Assembly (NCBI GenBank): GCA_009829735.1
Contig: CM020619.1
Coordinates: 4,479,727-4,543,726 of the forward strand
Direction: 5' to 3'
DNA length: 64,000 nt
Source: Pyropia yezoensis
Lineage: Eukaryota > Rhodophyta > Bangiophyceae > Bangiales > Bangiaceae
The notes under the pieces are model-generated. The model had not been told where the DNA came from and did no database searches. It saw only the letters and a program-made list of their open reading frames with translations. The position numbers and the translations under genes are program-made. This document shows positions 10,623 to 21,175 of this stretch, piece after piece. Each line of letters begins with the position of its first letter. Position 1 is the stretch's first letter.

Positions 10623-13424
10623 TCACGTTGAGGGAGGGCTGTTAGGGTCTATCTCATTCCGAGCACAGTATGCCCGGACCTTCTCAGCGGGAAGGTCCTC
10701 CACATACTCCCACGTATCATCCTTGGCTTTGTAGCCAAACCAACGGACCCTGAACATGAGGCGGTCAGTGTCCTCATCCCAGCCGTGGTCGATGAACTTA
10801 TCGAACACGTACTCCTGCGGGCCCTGTTTCGCCGCTGGTAGTGGGGGGAGGCGCCACGCTTCCAACGCACGCGCCCAAGCTGGGTCGCCTGCAGGCGGTG
10901 GTGCACCTTTGACCACGTCCTGTCCGTTCACTGTGCGGACCCCATCGTCACTTTCGATGGTGAAGCGCCGCCCATCAGTACGAAGGACCTGGTACGGCCC
11001 CTTCGTCTGGAATACCAACTTACCCCCAGTTGGGGTGTGTGAGTGAACCAGCACCCAGTCACTTTGCTCGGGGACATGCTTAGCATTGCGCACCTTTTTG
11101 TCAAAGGTACGCTTGTAGCGCTTTTGTGCTTTGTCCATCTCAGCCCTGACTTTAGGGATGAGGTTTTCAAGCCTAGCAGCGAACTCCGCCTTACTCTCAG
11201 TAGGAGTAGGCGTACTGCCACCATCCTCCCTAGTTGGGAGCGGCCGCCGCACGGCAATAGACCGCACGCGACGGGGGGTCACAAAAGCAAGGGGTACTTC
11301 CCCGGTAGATGAGTGAACCTGCGAATTGTAGGCAGTGGTAAGAATGGAAATGTATTGGTCCCACGTTTTCACGTGCTCACTCACATAGTGGCGCAGCTGC
11401 CGAACAATAGTTTTGTTGAAGCGCTCCACCTGCCCATTAGTTTGTGGGTGGTAGGCGGTGGCATAGTTTGCCTTAACCCCCAACATATCCAGCACTCCCT
11501 GAAACAGTACAGACGCAAATTGCGGTCCATTGTCCGATAGTGTACTATCCGGAATGCCATACGCGGCAACCCAGTGATCTAGGAAGGCTGACACGACCGA
11601 CATGGCCGTGATCTCTGCCAGTGGGATCGCTCGCGTAAGTTTCTTGAAGCGGTCACAGATGACCGGGAGGTACTGGTTGCCCTCCTCGGTCACTGGCAGT
11701 GGCCGAAGGATGTCCATCGCCAACGCGGCAAAGGGCTCCTTGGCCGGGAACAATGGCATAGCCGTAGTAGGCCGCCGTTCCATCAGACGGTTCTGTCCGC
11801 AACTTGTGCAGGCAGCCACCCAACTGTACATGTCCACCACCATGGACGGCCAGCAGTAACTGGTCCTCAGGGTCTGGTACAGTTTACTCGACCCCAGGTG
11901 TCCACCTGTAGGAGCATTATGCTCCCTCTCAAAGATACTGTCCTTGAGGGATGCGGGGACGACAAGTTGTTCGGTCCCCTGGAGTACCCCCCTCCTCATG
12001 AGGAGGCCATCGTCCCCAAGAAAGAAACGCGTCTTCGCCACTGTATCCAGTGTATCCCTCTGCGACTTGCAAAAGGGATCCTCGGCCTGGGCCTTCACCA
12101 CCTCGTCCAGGGACAGGGGCAAGTACTTCTTGTTCCCTGGCGCCTCGGGGTTCAACACCTGACCCGAGCGCGTGACTACCCCCACGATGGGGATGTCCTC
12201 ATAGACTGGGTTAGTGTCCAGCCCCTCGGTAGGTACCCGAGAAAGACCGTCGGCAAGGGCATGTTGCCTGCCAGGTCGTTACTCAATATCAAAGTTGAAG
12301 GGTGCCAGTCGCACCCTCCACCGGTTGAGATGAGTGTTCGTACAGTCCGTCTTGAAGATGAACTGCAACGCGCGGTGGTCACAGCGGATGAGGAACTTCT
12401 CACCCTCTAGGTAGTGACGAAGTGACGTCACCGCCCACACCACTGCGAGTCCTTTCAACTCGGTGACTCCGTAGTTCTTCTCGGCCGAGTTCAGCCACTT
12501 GCTGAAGTACCCCACCGGCAAGTACTCCTTGTCCGGCTGCTGCTGAAGCAACACAGAACCAAGTTGGTCATAGCTAGCGTCCACATCCGGGATGTAGTGG
12601 CCTCCCAACCTGGGAATAGCCAGGATAGGGGGCTTCAGCAGAAGGTCTCGAAGAGTCTCGAAGGATTCCTGCTCCACCCGACTTGGGGGAGGCAGGTTCT
12701 TCGGTAGCGTTGAGCTCACTAGCTCATTCAACGGCTTCGCCACCTTCGCGAAGCCCTTCTTGAAACGTCGGTACACGTTACACAACCCGAGGAAGCTCCT
12801 CATCTGGGTCTGGGTCCGGGGGTACTGAGCCTTACGGATGGCCCTCAAGTTCTTCTCGTTGACACTGAGACGCCCCGGACGGACATCATGTCCAAAGTAT
12901 TCCACCTCTTGAGTGAAGAGGTGGCACTTACTCGCCTTCAGTGACATACCGGCGTCAGCAAGTAGCTTGAACACCTGGCCAAGATGGCCAATGTGTTCCT
13001 CCGGACTTCGGGAGAACACAATGATATCGCCTAGGTACACGAGACAGATCTGCCACCGTACTCCGGCGAGAATCATGTCCATAGCGCGCTGGAAAGTTGC
13101 CGGTGCGTTACACAGGCCAAACGGTAGACGCTTGCACTGGTAGGTACCACAGTGACAGGTAAAGGTAGTTTTATGCCTGTCCTCCAGGGCAATTGGAATT
13201 TGCCAGTACCCCGCGTTACAGTCCAGGGTAGAGAACACGTTTGCCTGCCCCAGAGAGTCCAGACAGTCATCCATCCTAGGTGGGGGATAACTGTCCTTCA
13301 CCGTACTCTCATTGAGCTTACGGTAGTCGATACAGAACCGGGGGGTCCCATCAACTTTGGGGACGATAACCACCGGACTCGCCCACTCGGCGTTACTGGC
13401 CTCGATCACATCGAGGGCCTCCAT
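10623..13424 (-). CDS. Inner Ty3 pol: RT, RNase H, integrase, chromodomain
   Basis: One frame from the RT N-terminus to the chromodomain, broken only by TAA at 12279-12281, at a position usually filled by Tyr (after FNFDIE). RT has the conserved fingers and palm blocks, but its active site reads YLGD at about 13030-13045, not YLDD. RNase H follows (PDVDASYDQLG, YGVTELKG, RCDHRAL). Integrase has the HHCC zinc region (EREHNAPTGGHLG ... CTSCGQ) and D, D, E blocks (LAMDILRPL, LSDNGPQFAS, NGQVERFN). A chromodomain (FRVRWFGYKAKDDTWEYVED) ends the protein, as in chromoviruses, where it directs integration to chromatin. The YLGD change alone should block reverse transcription, so this copy probably cannot move by itself. 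Confidence 0.9.
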
Positions 13425-14605
13425 GCGAGCAACTTGCTCCTTAACGAGGGCCCTTGAACGGGGTCCTCCCTATACGGTTGTTGGCGTATAGGGCGTGCAC
13501 CGGGCTTCAACTCGATCCGGTGTTGGGTAGCTCTCATGAGTCCCAATTGACCATCCCACAACTTGTGATATTGGTCCAAGAGGCGTTCAACTTGAACCCT
13601 CAACCTGGGTGGAACACCCTCCATGTCCACATGGGGCCGAGGAGAGGCGGCCGACTTGGCTTGATGCTTCTCCTTTCCGGACTTCGGGTCGCTACTTGCG
13701 CCCGCGTTGAGGGTGACCGCTACTACCGGTCCCTCGTGTTGGTCGATATAGCCGAACTTGGCTCCCGACTTGAAGTACTTGGGCGACGAGCTCAGGTTCA
13801 TCACCTGGATCCTCCACGGGACTCCGGCTTTGGAGTCCATCGTGCCAAGGGCAACATGCGCTTGGTGCTTGCGAGCAAGACGGGGGTAAGGGTGCACCAA
13901 CCCGTTCCCCGTATAATCAATTACAACATCAACGTGCGCCACCGAGTTGGGGGGCAACGTGACTTTACGGGCTAAACGCAGGGTAGCTGTAAACCCTTCC
14001 CTCACAGAGCAAACAGGCTTCGACTGTGAGACTGTCACAGGAGCCACAGACTTTCCCTTACCAAGGATGGGGATAGTCTCCCCATTCATCAACTTGACCC
14101 AATACTCAGGGCCACAAATCAAAGGCACTTGTGTTACGACATAAGGGGTACCCAGAAGCAGGGGTACCGATATATTCTCAACTACACCATAGGTCACGTC
14201 GACCTCATGGGTCCCCAACCTAGTTGGTAGGGTCACGGCACCAACGATGGGAAGTACCCCACCATTGATATCGATCAGATGGTCAGCTTTAGACCTCCAG
14301 CATTGGAGCTTCATCCCCTTTGGTAATAGCGACTTGCGTATCAAGGAGGCTCCTGACCCGGTATCAAGTACGATACGGGCACAACAGGCGCGGCCGGGGG
14401 CAAGTTGCACCCGTCCAGCCACCTGGAAGTTCTCACCCGTCAGCACCGCGATGACCCGACGTGGGTTTACGTTCTTGGGGAGTCCTACCCTAGGTGGGCG
14501 GACTCCCTTAGGTCGCCGCAGTATCCGGCACGGTTGGTTCGTCCTCTTGACCCACTTGGCCGAGGCTGCCGTTGTGAGCTTCGGACGGCCAGCTCCAACG
14601 GTCAT
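13406..14605 (-). CDS. Inner Ty3 aspartic protease and RT lead-in
   Basis: 399 aa. The retroviral-type protease motif DTGSGASL lies at residues 81-88; this enzyme would cut the Gag-Pol precursors. The ATG overlaps the gag stop as ATGA (14605-14602), suggesting reinitiation or a frame change between gag and pol. The last about 60 residues (QHRIELKPGARPIRQQPYR) are the usual RT lead-in, then the frame leaves the RT frame and stops, overlapping the next ORF by 19 nt. A one-base indel near 13440 is the simplest reading; a programmed shift is the alternative. Confidence 0.85.
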   Translation of the reverse strand: MTVGAGRPKLTTAASAKWVKRTNQPCRILRRPKGVRPPRVGLPKNVNPRRVIAVLTGENFQVAGRVQLAPGRACCARIVLDTGSGASLIRKSLLPKGMKLQCWRSKADHLIDINGGVLPIVGAVTLPTRLGTHEVDVTYGVVENISVPLLLGTPYVVTQVPLICGPEYWVKLMNGETIPILGKGKSVAPVTVSQSKPVCSVREGFTATLRLARKVTLPPNSVAHVDVVIDYTGNGLVHPYPRLARKHQAHVALGTMDSKAGVPWRIQVMNLSSSPKYFKSGAKFGYIDQHEGPVVAVTLNAGASSDPKSGKEKHQAKSAASPRPHVDMEGVPPRLRVQVERLLDQYHKLWDGQLGLMRATQHRIELKPGARPIRQQPYREDPVQGPSLRSKLLAWRPSM

Positions 14606-16548
14606 TCGTTTCCCGCCGACTTGGCGTCCGAGTCTGAGGGCAAAGGGGAAGACGACGAGTCCGAGGACGACGTGTCCGCCCCTTTCGCCGAGGGTGTGGC
14701 GACCGCGACGACCGGTCGAGACCCACCCTCGCGGCGTGAACGTACTTCGTTCGTAACCGACTTCTTACTCGCATTCCTAACAAGTTGTTGGATGCGTTTA
14801 CTCAACTTGGGGCAATCATATGCCCAGTGTCCATCGGAGTTGCAGTTCCAACACCGATTGTCAGTTCCCGGAGGGGTCTTCCCAACTGGGGAAGACGAAG
14901 AGATACCCCGGGAAGCACCCACGGCAGCTACCACCCTCTCCTTGCGGATTTGGCGTGCCTCTCTCAACTCTCTGGCCTGGCGCGCCTCCTGCCGTTCCTT
15001 GGCCAACTCGGCCTGACGCTCCTGGTGTTGTTCCTCCCGCAACTTGCGGTGGGCCTCGCCTCTGCGGTAAGCGAACCTGACTAACTTGGCCAGGGTCGCC
15101 CGGGCAGTGTCATGCTCCCGGGTCTCCATCCGGACTGACCAATGGAGTCCGTCCGCAAACCGACTCTTCACCACAGCTTGTGGATGAAGAAACCCACAAA
15201 GATTGTTGAGCTTACGGACTCGCTCCGCAAAGGACAACTCGTCCTCCGCCTCTTCCTGATGGGCTTGCGTAAACTCCTCGACTTGAGAAGCCAGCGCCGC
15301 TTCATCAACCATGGCTCTCAACAACCAGTTGACGAGCTCCAAATAGGACGTCACCTCACTAGCGCCTCCACTTGAGGAGCTGGGCATGAAGGACATAAGT
15401 TCTGTCCGCAGGTCTCCCTTCGTAAACTCCTGTAGCATGTAGAAAGCCATGCCCTCACTTATGGCATTGTCGTCACAGGCTTTTGTGAAACGACGTAGGA
15501 ACTCAAAGACACGGAGGGGGGGAGTTCCATCCCACTCCGCTTTGTGCCCAAAAGAGTGAAGTGCATTCTTCTTGGCACGGCCCATGGCTCGGGCCTGGAC
15601 AGGACCATACGCCACCGACTTGTTGTGGAGGGCGTAGGTCTCACAGTCAAAGATCCTCTGGTAGACCGGGTTGGCTACCTGGATCTTGGGCGGCACCTCA
15701 CGTTGAGGGAACAGCCGCTGTGGCACTGGGGTAAGTTGAGCCTCGGTGCCTGTAGTCTGGTGCGGCGAGCTTGGTGTAGCCGCCGGCGTTTCCGGGGGAA
15801 ACCCCCCCGTGAAGGGCGTACGCCCCACCGAGTATGGCGTGGCTCCCGCGTTGGGAGTCACAGGTGTCGCCCCCTGTTCGGGGCGACCAGAGGTTGGCGT
15901 GAGGAGGGATTCCCCCTGCGCCTGCGGGCTCGAAAGCCCCGATCCGGTCTGGACATTAAGGCCATCTGGCAAACTCGCCACAATCTGATTCAGAATTGTA
16001 TTCGTCATCGTGACCACCAGGTCCGGCAAAGTCTGCCGCAACACATTGGTCGCCTCCCGACGGACAGTTTCCGCGAGCAGTGGATTATCGACTCCAGTTG
16101 AGTCTCGGTCCGCCTCCGGGAGTCCGCCTGAGGGGTAACCATGTTCCTCAGGGGTCTCCACCGGGGGCATGGGCGCGAGCCCATCGCCGACCAACGGAGG
16201 TCCGCCGTCCTCCGAAAGCCTAGTTGGCGACGGCTCCAAGCCAAAGTTGGCTCCAACCCGAGTGGAAACCGCGGGGACAGTCCTCACCCCTTGGGACGTT
16301 CCCGTTGAGTATACCACACGGTGGCCAGACTTCGGCCCACCCACATCAGAAGTGTCACCCGAGCGAACTCCCGACTGAGTCGGGGTGGCCTGTTGCCCGC
16401 CCGCACTTCCATTCCTGCTGGCTTGAGGGACCTCCGGTCCCTCTGCGACCCCAGGTAAACCCACCGGTGTCTCACCAGTATTCAAAGGCACTGAAGTACG
16501 TGCGTCACCCGTATACTCCCCGGACGACGGGGGGTCCGAACTAGCCAT
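14602..16548 (-). CDS. Inner Ty3 Gag with CCHC zinc knuckle
   Basis: 648 aa from the ATG at 16548; the longer frame begins at GTG. The N-terminal half is Pro/Gly/Thr-rich and disordered. The central retrotransposon-gag region (FEFLRRFTKACDDN ... NWLLRAMVDEAA ... EDELSFAERVRKLNNL) is followed by a charged coiled-coil-like segment (EEQHQERQAELAKERQEARQ) and one canonical CX2CX4HX4C knuckle (CWNCNSDGHWAYDC) about 80 residues from the end. It ends in a Ser/Asp-rich tail. It should form virus-like particles and bind the element's RNA. No disruption seen. Confidence 0.92.
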   Translation of the reverse strand: MASSDPPSSGEYTGDARTSVPLNTGETPVGLPGVAEGPEVPQASRNGSAGGQQATPTQSGVRSGDTSDVGGPKSGHRVVYSTGTSQGVRTVPAVSTRVGANFGLEPSPTRLSEDGGPPLVGDGLAPMPPVETPEEHGYPSGGLPEADRDSTGVDNPLLAETVRREATNVLRQTLPDLVVTMTNTILNQIVASLPDGLNVQTGSGLSSPQAQGESLLTPTSGRPEQGATPVTPNAGATPYSVGRTPFTGGFPPETPAATPSSPHQTTGTEAQLTPVPQRLFPQREVPPKIQVANPVYQRIFDCETYALHNKSVAYGPVQARAMGRAKKNALHSFGHKAEWDGTPPLRVFEFLRRFTKACDDNAISEGMAFYMLQEFTKGDLRTELMSFMPSSSSGGASEVTSYLELVNWLLRAMVDEAALASQVEEFTQAHQEEAEDELSFAERVRKLNNLCGFLHPQAVVKSRFADGLHWSVRMETREHDTARATLAKLVRFAYRRGEAHRKLREEQHQERQAELAKERQEARQARELREARQIRKERVVAAVGASRGISSSSPVGKTPPGTDNRCWNCNSDGHWAYDCPKLSKRIQQLVRNASKKSVTNEVRSRREGGSRPVVAVATPSAKGADTSSSDSSSSPLPSDSDAKSAGNE

Positions 16549-16644
16549 GTTGGCTGACGATCCGTATGACACGGTCCAAGTCCACCGTTCCTCTGAGACA
16601 GAGGGCCCCCTACACCCGGGCGCACCCGGAGGTAAAGTTTACCT

Positions 16645-16667
16645 CTGTCCCCTGCTGCTCCACCAAA
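16645..16667 (-). promoter_or_regulatory. Primer binding site of the inner element
   Basis: Directly inside the 5' LTR, the - strand reads TTTGGTGGAGCAGCAGGGGA and continues CAG. It is nearly the same as the outer element's site at 6413, supporting a shared tRNA primer and a common ancestry. Confidence 0.8.
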
Positions 16668-17135
16668 TGTGGCAAAGAGCACTTACACACACGACACCCA
16701 AGTTGGGGCGGTGTACAAGGGCTGCCTCCCATGTCGGGGGAACCGGAAGAAGTGCAAGTCGCACACACTCTATCCCTGTTGTGGGGCAATCCCCCCACTG
16801 ACAAACAAGAAGATGGTGTGTGGTCCAACAGTTTCTTGGTCGGGACGGGGACGCAGGGCCAAGCCCCGCTGTCCCTCCCCTTATCTCCCCAGGGTCCCCT
16901 CAGAATCTCGCCACTCAGAATCTCTAACCCCAGCACCTGCCCACCGGGCCACACGAAAATCAAGACCATAAATGCAGAAAACCCTCAAATCCAAGTTGGA
17001 TTTACTACTAAGCTAGCTATCCCAAACTTAGGGAATATGGACCCAAATGCAGGGGGAGGAACGGATCAGGCTAGTGGCTTGCCGCCCCTTGCATGGCACG
17101 TGTTGCCCCCCTACCTGGGGGTCAATACTGCCACA
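16668..17135 (-). repeat. 5' LTR of the inner element
   Basis: 468 bp, direct repeat of 7762-8229 with TGTGGCA/TGCCACA ends. It contains the same two CAASTTG palindromes (about 16697-16707 and 16987-17003). Confidence 0.93.
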
Positions 17136-20100
17136 CTTCGGTTGGCCCAGCGGACCCGCTTCGAGCCACAATCCGAGACAGTGGTCACGGTCAATGGAGA
17201 TCTGGCAGGCCTCCGCCAGGCGCAAACTACCGTGCGCTCGTACAAGCGACACGGGCTTATCGAGGCCAATCGTATCATTGACATTCGAGCGTGGACACCC
17301 ACGCTAGTGGTGGTGGCGAACTACCGGCACAAGGCCGTCACCATTCCCAAAGAGGCCCACCTGGAAACGGCGGAGGCGTTCGAGGGGGACATACTCACCC
17401 CAAGTGAGGAAGACCCAGTGGCACTACTGTAGGCCCTGTCCGTAACAGACACGCTGCCCCGGGAACCCCCGACATCCGAACACTCGGAGCCTCTGTCGTC
17501 CATGACGGATATGCCCACCAAGGAACAAGAGGCCTTGCAGGCAATGGCCGAGGCTGACCTCGACCACTTCACCCCCGCTATGGCCGAGGGGTACGGCGGC
17601 TTTTGAGGAAGCATGAAGTCATGTGGACCGGCGGAGCCCTGGGAACGATTGGGTCAACCCAACATCGTATAGACCTGGTACCAGGTGACCGCCCAGTCCG
17701 GTCCCAGCCCCACCAGGCCGGGCCTCTCCAACGAGATATTGTTGATGGGGAGGTCAAGCGCATGAGGAAAGCCAAGGTCATCCGACCTTCCATGTCCGAG
17801 TGAGAAGCCCCAGTAGCGATAGTACGAAAGAAAGACGAGGCACCTCGCTTCTGCATCGACTACCGACGCCTCAAATTGGTTACCAAGAAGGACTCATATC
17901 CGTCACCACGGATGGACGAGTTCACCGACTCGCTGGGGGAAGCCGCAGTGTTTACCACCGTTGACTGCAACGCCAGGTACTGGCAAATCCCGGTAGCCGA
18001 GGAGGAAATCCCAAAGACAGCGCTCGTATGTCACAGTGAGGTCTATGATTTCCCAAGGATGCCCTTCGGATTGTCCAGCGCACCTGCTACATTCCAGCAG
18101 GCTATCAACATTGTACTGTCGGGGGTGAAGTGGCGTAGCTGCCTAGTGTACCTCGACGATGTCATCGTCTTCTCACCTAACATGGATGACCACGTCCATC
18201 ACGTCGACGAGGTACTAACCCACTTGAGGAACGCCGGGGTAACCCTGGGGCTAAAGAAGTGTGCCTTTTTTTAACAGACAGTGGAGTACCTGGGTCACCA
18301 GAAAGCCCCAGGCAAACTGGGGGTGCTCGACGCAAGCACCCGGGCACTCCGGGACGCTCGGTAAGCGAACACCCAGACACAGCTCAAGAGCTTCCTGGGG
18401 ACGTGCAACGTATACCGGCGGGTTGTTAAGGACTTCGCCCGGATAGCCAAACCGTGAACGGTTCTGACTAGCAACACCTTACCAAAGGTTCTCGAACCTC
18501 CTTCGCAAGCCGAAGAAGAGCCAATCGAAACACTCAAACAGGCGCTCCCTTCTCCACCCGTGTTGGCATTGCCACACCGACACGGGACATTCGTCATCGA
18601 TGTCGATGCATGTGATACCCAAGTCGGGTGTACCCTGCTGCAGTGAGAGGTGGTCATCGGTAACGATGACGGCATGCCGGAGCTACACCCGGCTGGGTAC
18701 TACAACAGAACGCTGAACCCAGCGGAGAGTAGCTATAGCGCAACCGAGAGGGAATGCCTCGCGGTAATATGGGCAGTACAACTGCTCCAACAATACCGGG
18801 AAGGCTCCAGGTTCATCGTGATGTCCGACTTCGAACCTGTACCATGGCTACTCAACTTTGGTGACAAGGATTCCGACAGTCATGGTCGGTTAGCCCGGTG
18901 GCGGCTCAAGATGGCCGAGCACGACTACCGGACCATATACAAGGCCGGGTCCACCCACCACTTGGGGGACGCCCTGTCTCGCCTCGAGACACCAAGTGGG
19001 GATACCCACCCGGTCAACGAGGATATCCCCGTGGTACCCGTCTGCATGGCGGGCAACGCAGCGAAAGGTATGGTTGGCCATACAAGGGAGCACGCTGCCA
19101 CACTACTAACCCTCACGGACTTCCGTGAGTCACAGGCCAATGACGATGACTGTCAGAGACACCAACCCATCCTCCTGGCCAAAAGGGCAGGACCCTTCTC
19201 GGAGAACGAGGATGGACTCATATACCGGCGGGCCCCCGCCGACGGACGCGAACATGTCGTGGTACCCGTGTCCCTACAGCAAGCCGAGATGGAACTGGAG
19301 CACGTCAACCCAACCGCAGGGCACCCTGGGGGGTCACGCGTGTTCGCAGCCATGCGAAGGTTCTTCTACTGGCCAGAAATGGCAGTCGACGTGGTTGACC
19401 ACGTCCGGGGATGCCATCCGTGTGCACCGAACAGGTTGAGTCTTCATACACGGGCGACCGCCATGAAGCTCTTCCCACCCGATGGGCCCAACTAGCAGGT
19501 GGCTATTGACATCCCCGTCCCACTTCCGGAAATGGAAGACGGAAACAGGTTTATCCTGGTAATGTCCGACCGCTTCACAAGGCTGTCAAGGGCCGTAGCC
19601 ATCGCCGATGATAAGGCATACACCATCATGAACGCAGTGGTTGAAGACTGAATAAGCGCTTATGGGATCATGGCCCAACTCCTCTCCGGTAACGGAGCTA
19701 ACCTGACGTCAACCTTCTATCCAAAGGTAATGAGCATGTTCGGTATCGAACCGCGTCGGGCGTCCGAATACCACCCGCAGGCATGCGGGCAAGTGGAACG
19801 GTTCAACCGTACCATCGTGAAGATGCTAGAGTGTTAAGTGGCCGAGCACGCGAGCACATGGGACAGGCTAATGTCCGTCCTTACCCTGGCGTATAACGCC
19901 AGGCCACACCGAAGTACCAACATCGCCCCACTCAAGTGGATTATGCCACTATGGGTAGGAAGCCTTACCGTTCCACCGGGCCGGTGCACCCGATACGACA
20001 TATTGAAGAGCAGACCCTCCGAACGTATCCACTTTGCTTGGTTACCCAATCTGTCATGGATGATACTCAAACTCAAGGGTGCCCTTTACCGAACACAGCT

Positions 20101-20578
20101 TCGGTACAAGAAGAACTTCGACGCCCGGCTTCGGGTACTCAACGCCTACCTTACAATACGATACTGGGTGTACGTACGACACCAGAAGTTCAGGGTCAAC
20201 AAACTGATGCAACCCGTCAAAGGCCCATACCAGATTCTCCACTGAGATGAACACTCGGTCATCCTACGCCGCGATACGGAGGTACAACGAATCGGTATGA
20301 ACAATGTATCACAGGCCCCTAAGCCGGAACAACCTCAGCCGGTACCGGCTGTGCCCCTACCGAAGGCGGTGACCCGTGCCCGGGCACAAGACCCAGTAGG
20401 CCCGGACGGAGTACCGCACCAAGTAGAGAACATTATCGGACACACCGACCCTGCGTCACCAGAATCCTGGTACATAAAGGTACACTGCGTCGGATACGAC
20501 GCACCGACGTGGGATCCCGGGTCGCAAATGCCCAGGCAACTGCTCATGCCATACATAGGGCGACACCGCCACCTCTAG
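17136..20578 (+). pseudogene. Outer Ty3 pol, decayed (RT, RNase H, integrase, chromodomain)
   Basis: The sequence resumes after the inner element between protease and RT (17136-17430), then shifts frame near 17590. From there to 20578 it stays in one frame with nine stops: 17801, 18272, 18362, 18455, 18644, 19493, 19649, 19835 and 20243. RT keeps YLDD (in CLVYLDDVIVFS), RNase H and the integrase zinc region are recognisable, and a weak chromodomain (IKVHCVGYDAPTWDPG) is present. The integrase block that reads LSDNG in the inner element reads LSGNG here, so a catalytic Asp is lost. Stops at 17801 and 19649 fall where the inner element has Trp. The decay is by substitution with almost no indels. 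Confidence 0.88.
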
Positions 20579-20691
20579 GACACACCCACACCGACCCAGG
20601 TTGTGGGGGGTGGCGCTTAGGGCTTAGAAACACCTAAGGCGTAAGGTATCTAGGGAGGTAAACCTCCAGTCATACCCAACATGGGTACTGA

Positions 20692-20968
20692 CCCAACCAG
20701 TACTGGTTGGGATACAACATAGGTACTGACCCAATCAGTACTGGTTGGGAGACAACATAGGTACGGACCCAACCCGTGCCATATGGGTAAACAACTGAGG
20801 AATTCCTCAATTGTAGTTGGGAATAACTCAAGCAACACTAGGGTATGCCCCGGTGGCACCCAATCATTACTGGTTGGGAAAGTACATGAGACTTGGATCA
20901 CGCCAGAACAAGTTAGGTACAAGAAGGGGAGGGTAACCTCCGACCTCACCCAAGCATTACCGGTTGGG
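20692..20968. repeat. Array of palindromes between convergent ORFs (outer)
   Basis: A perfect 20-bp palindrome CCCAACCAGTACTGGTTGGG at 20692-20711 is followed by near copies at 20730, 20768 (degenerate), 20859 and 20949. Spacing is 38, 38, 91 and 90 bp. The array sits between the end of pol and the end of the antisense ORF, so transcripts from both strands would fold into hairpins here. A role in 3'-end formation or replication is possible. Confidence 0.8.
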
Positions 20969-21175
20969 AAAAAGGATGAGGGTTACCCCAAGGGGAGTCG
21001 GGATAATCGAGACGGGTGCTTGGGTAAGGTTAGCCTTCCCCCCAAGAGGGCCAGAGAGGGCATGGTGTGACAAGTAAAGCATCCCCTAAGGAGAGGAGTT
21101 TACAGCTCCAGCTACCTGGTCACCCGAAGGGTGACCGGCACATACACCCTCCTCATCTACTCTCACTCAGACCGG

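Larger units (their letters stand above)
7762..17135 (-). mobile_element. Inner Ty3/gypsy LTR retroelement, nearly intact
   Basis: A 9374-bp element in reverse orientation. Its LTRs, 7762-8229 and 16668-17135, are both 468 bp with TGTGGCA/TGCCACA inverted ends. In element order: 5' LTR (right), primer site, gag, protease, RT-RNase H-integrase-chromodomain, antisense ORF, polypurine tract, 3' LTR (left). Over about 436 bp the LTRs differ at only five places, suggesting recent insertion. In the outermost 32 bp at 7762-7793 there are about ten differences, which is odd. There is no target duplication (GCGAG on the left, CTTCG on the right), and outer sequence is missing at the junction, so deletion or recombination followed insertion. 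Probable defects: a YLGD active site, one nonsense codon at 12279-12281 and a likely frameshift near 13440. Confidence 0.93.

Noticed and set aside
16566-17432. 288-aa + strand frame running through the right LTR
   Set aside because: Its first two thirds are inner LTR sequence; only the part after 17135 belongs to the outer pol.
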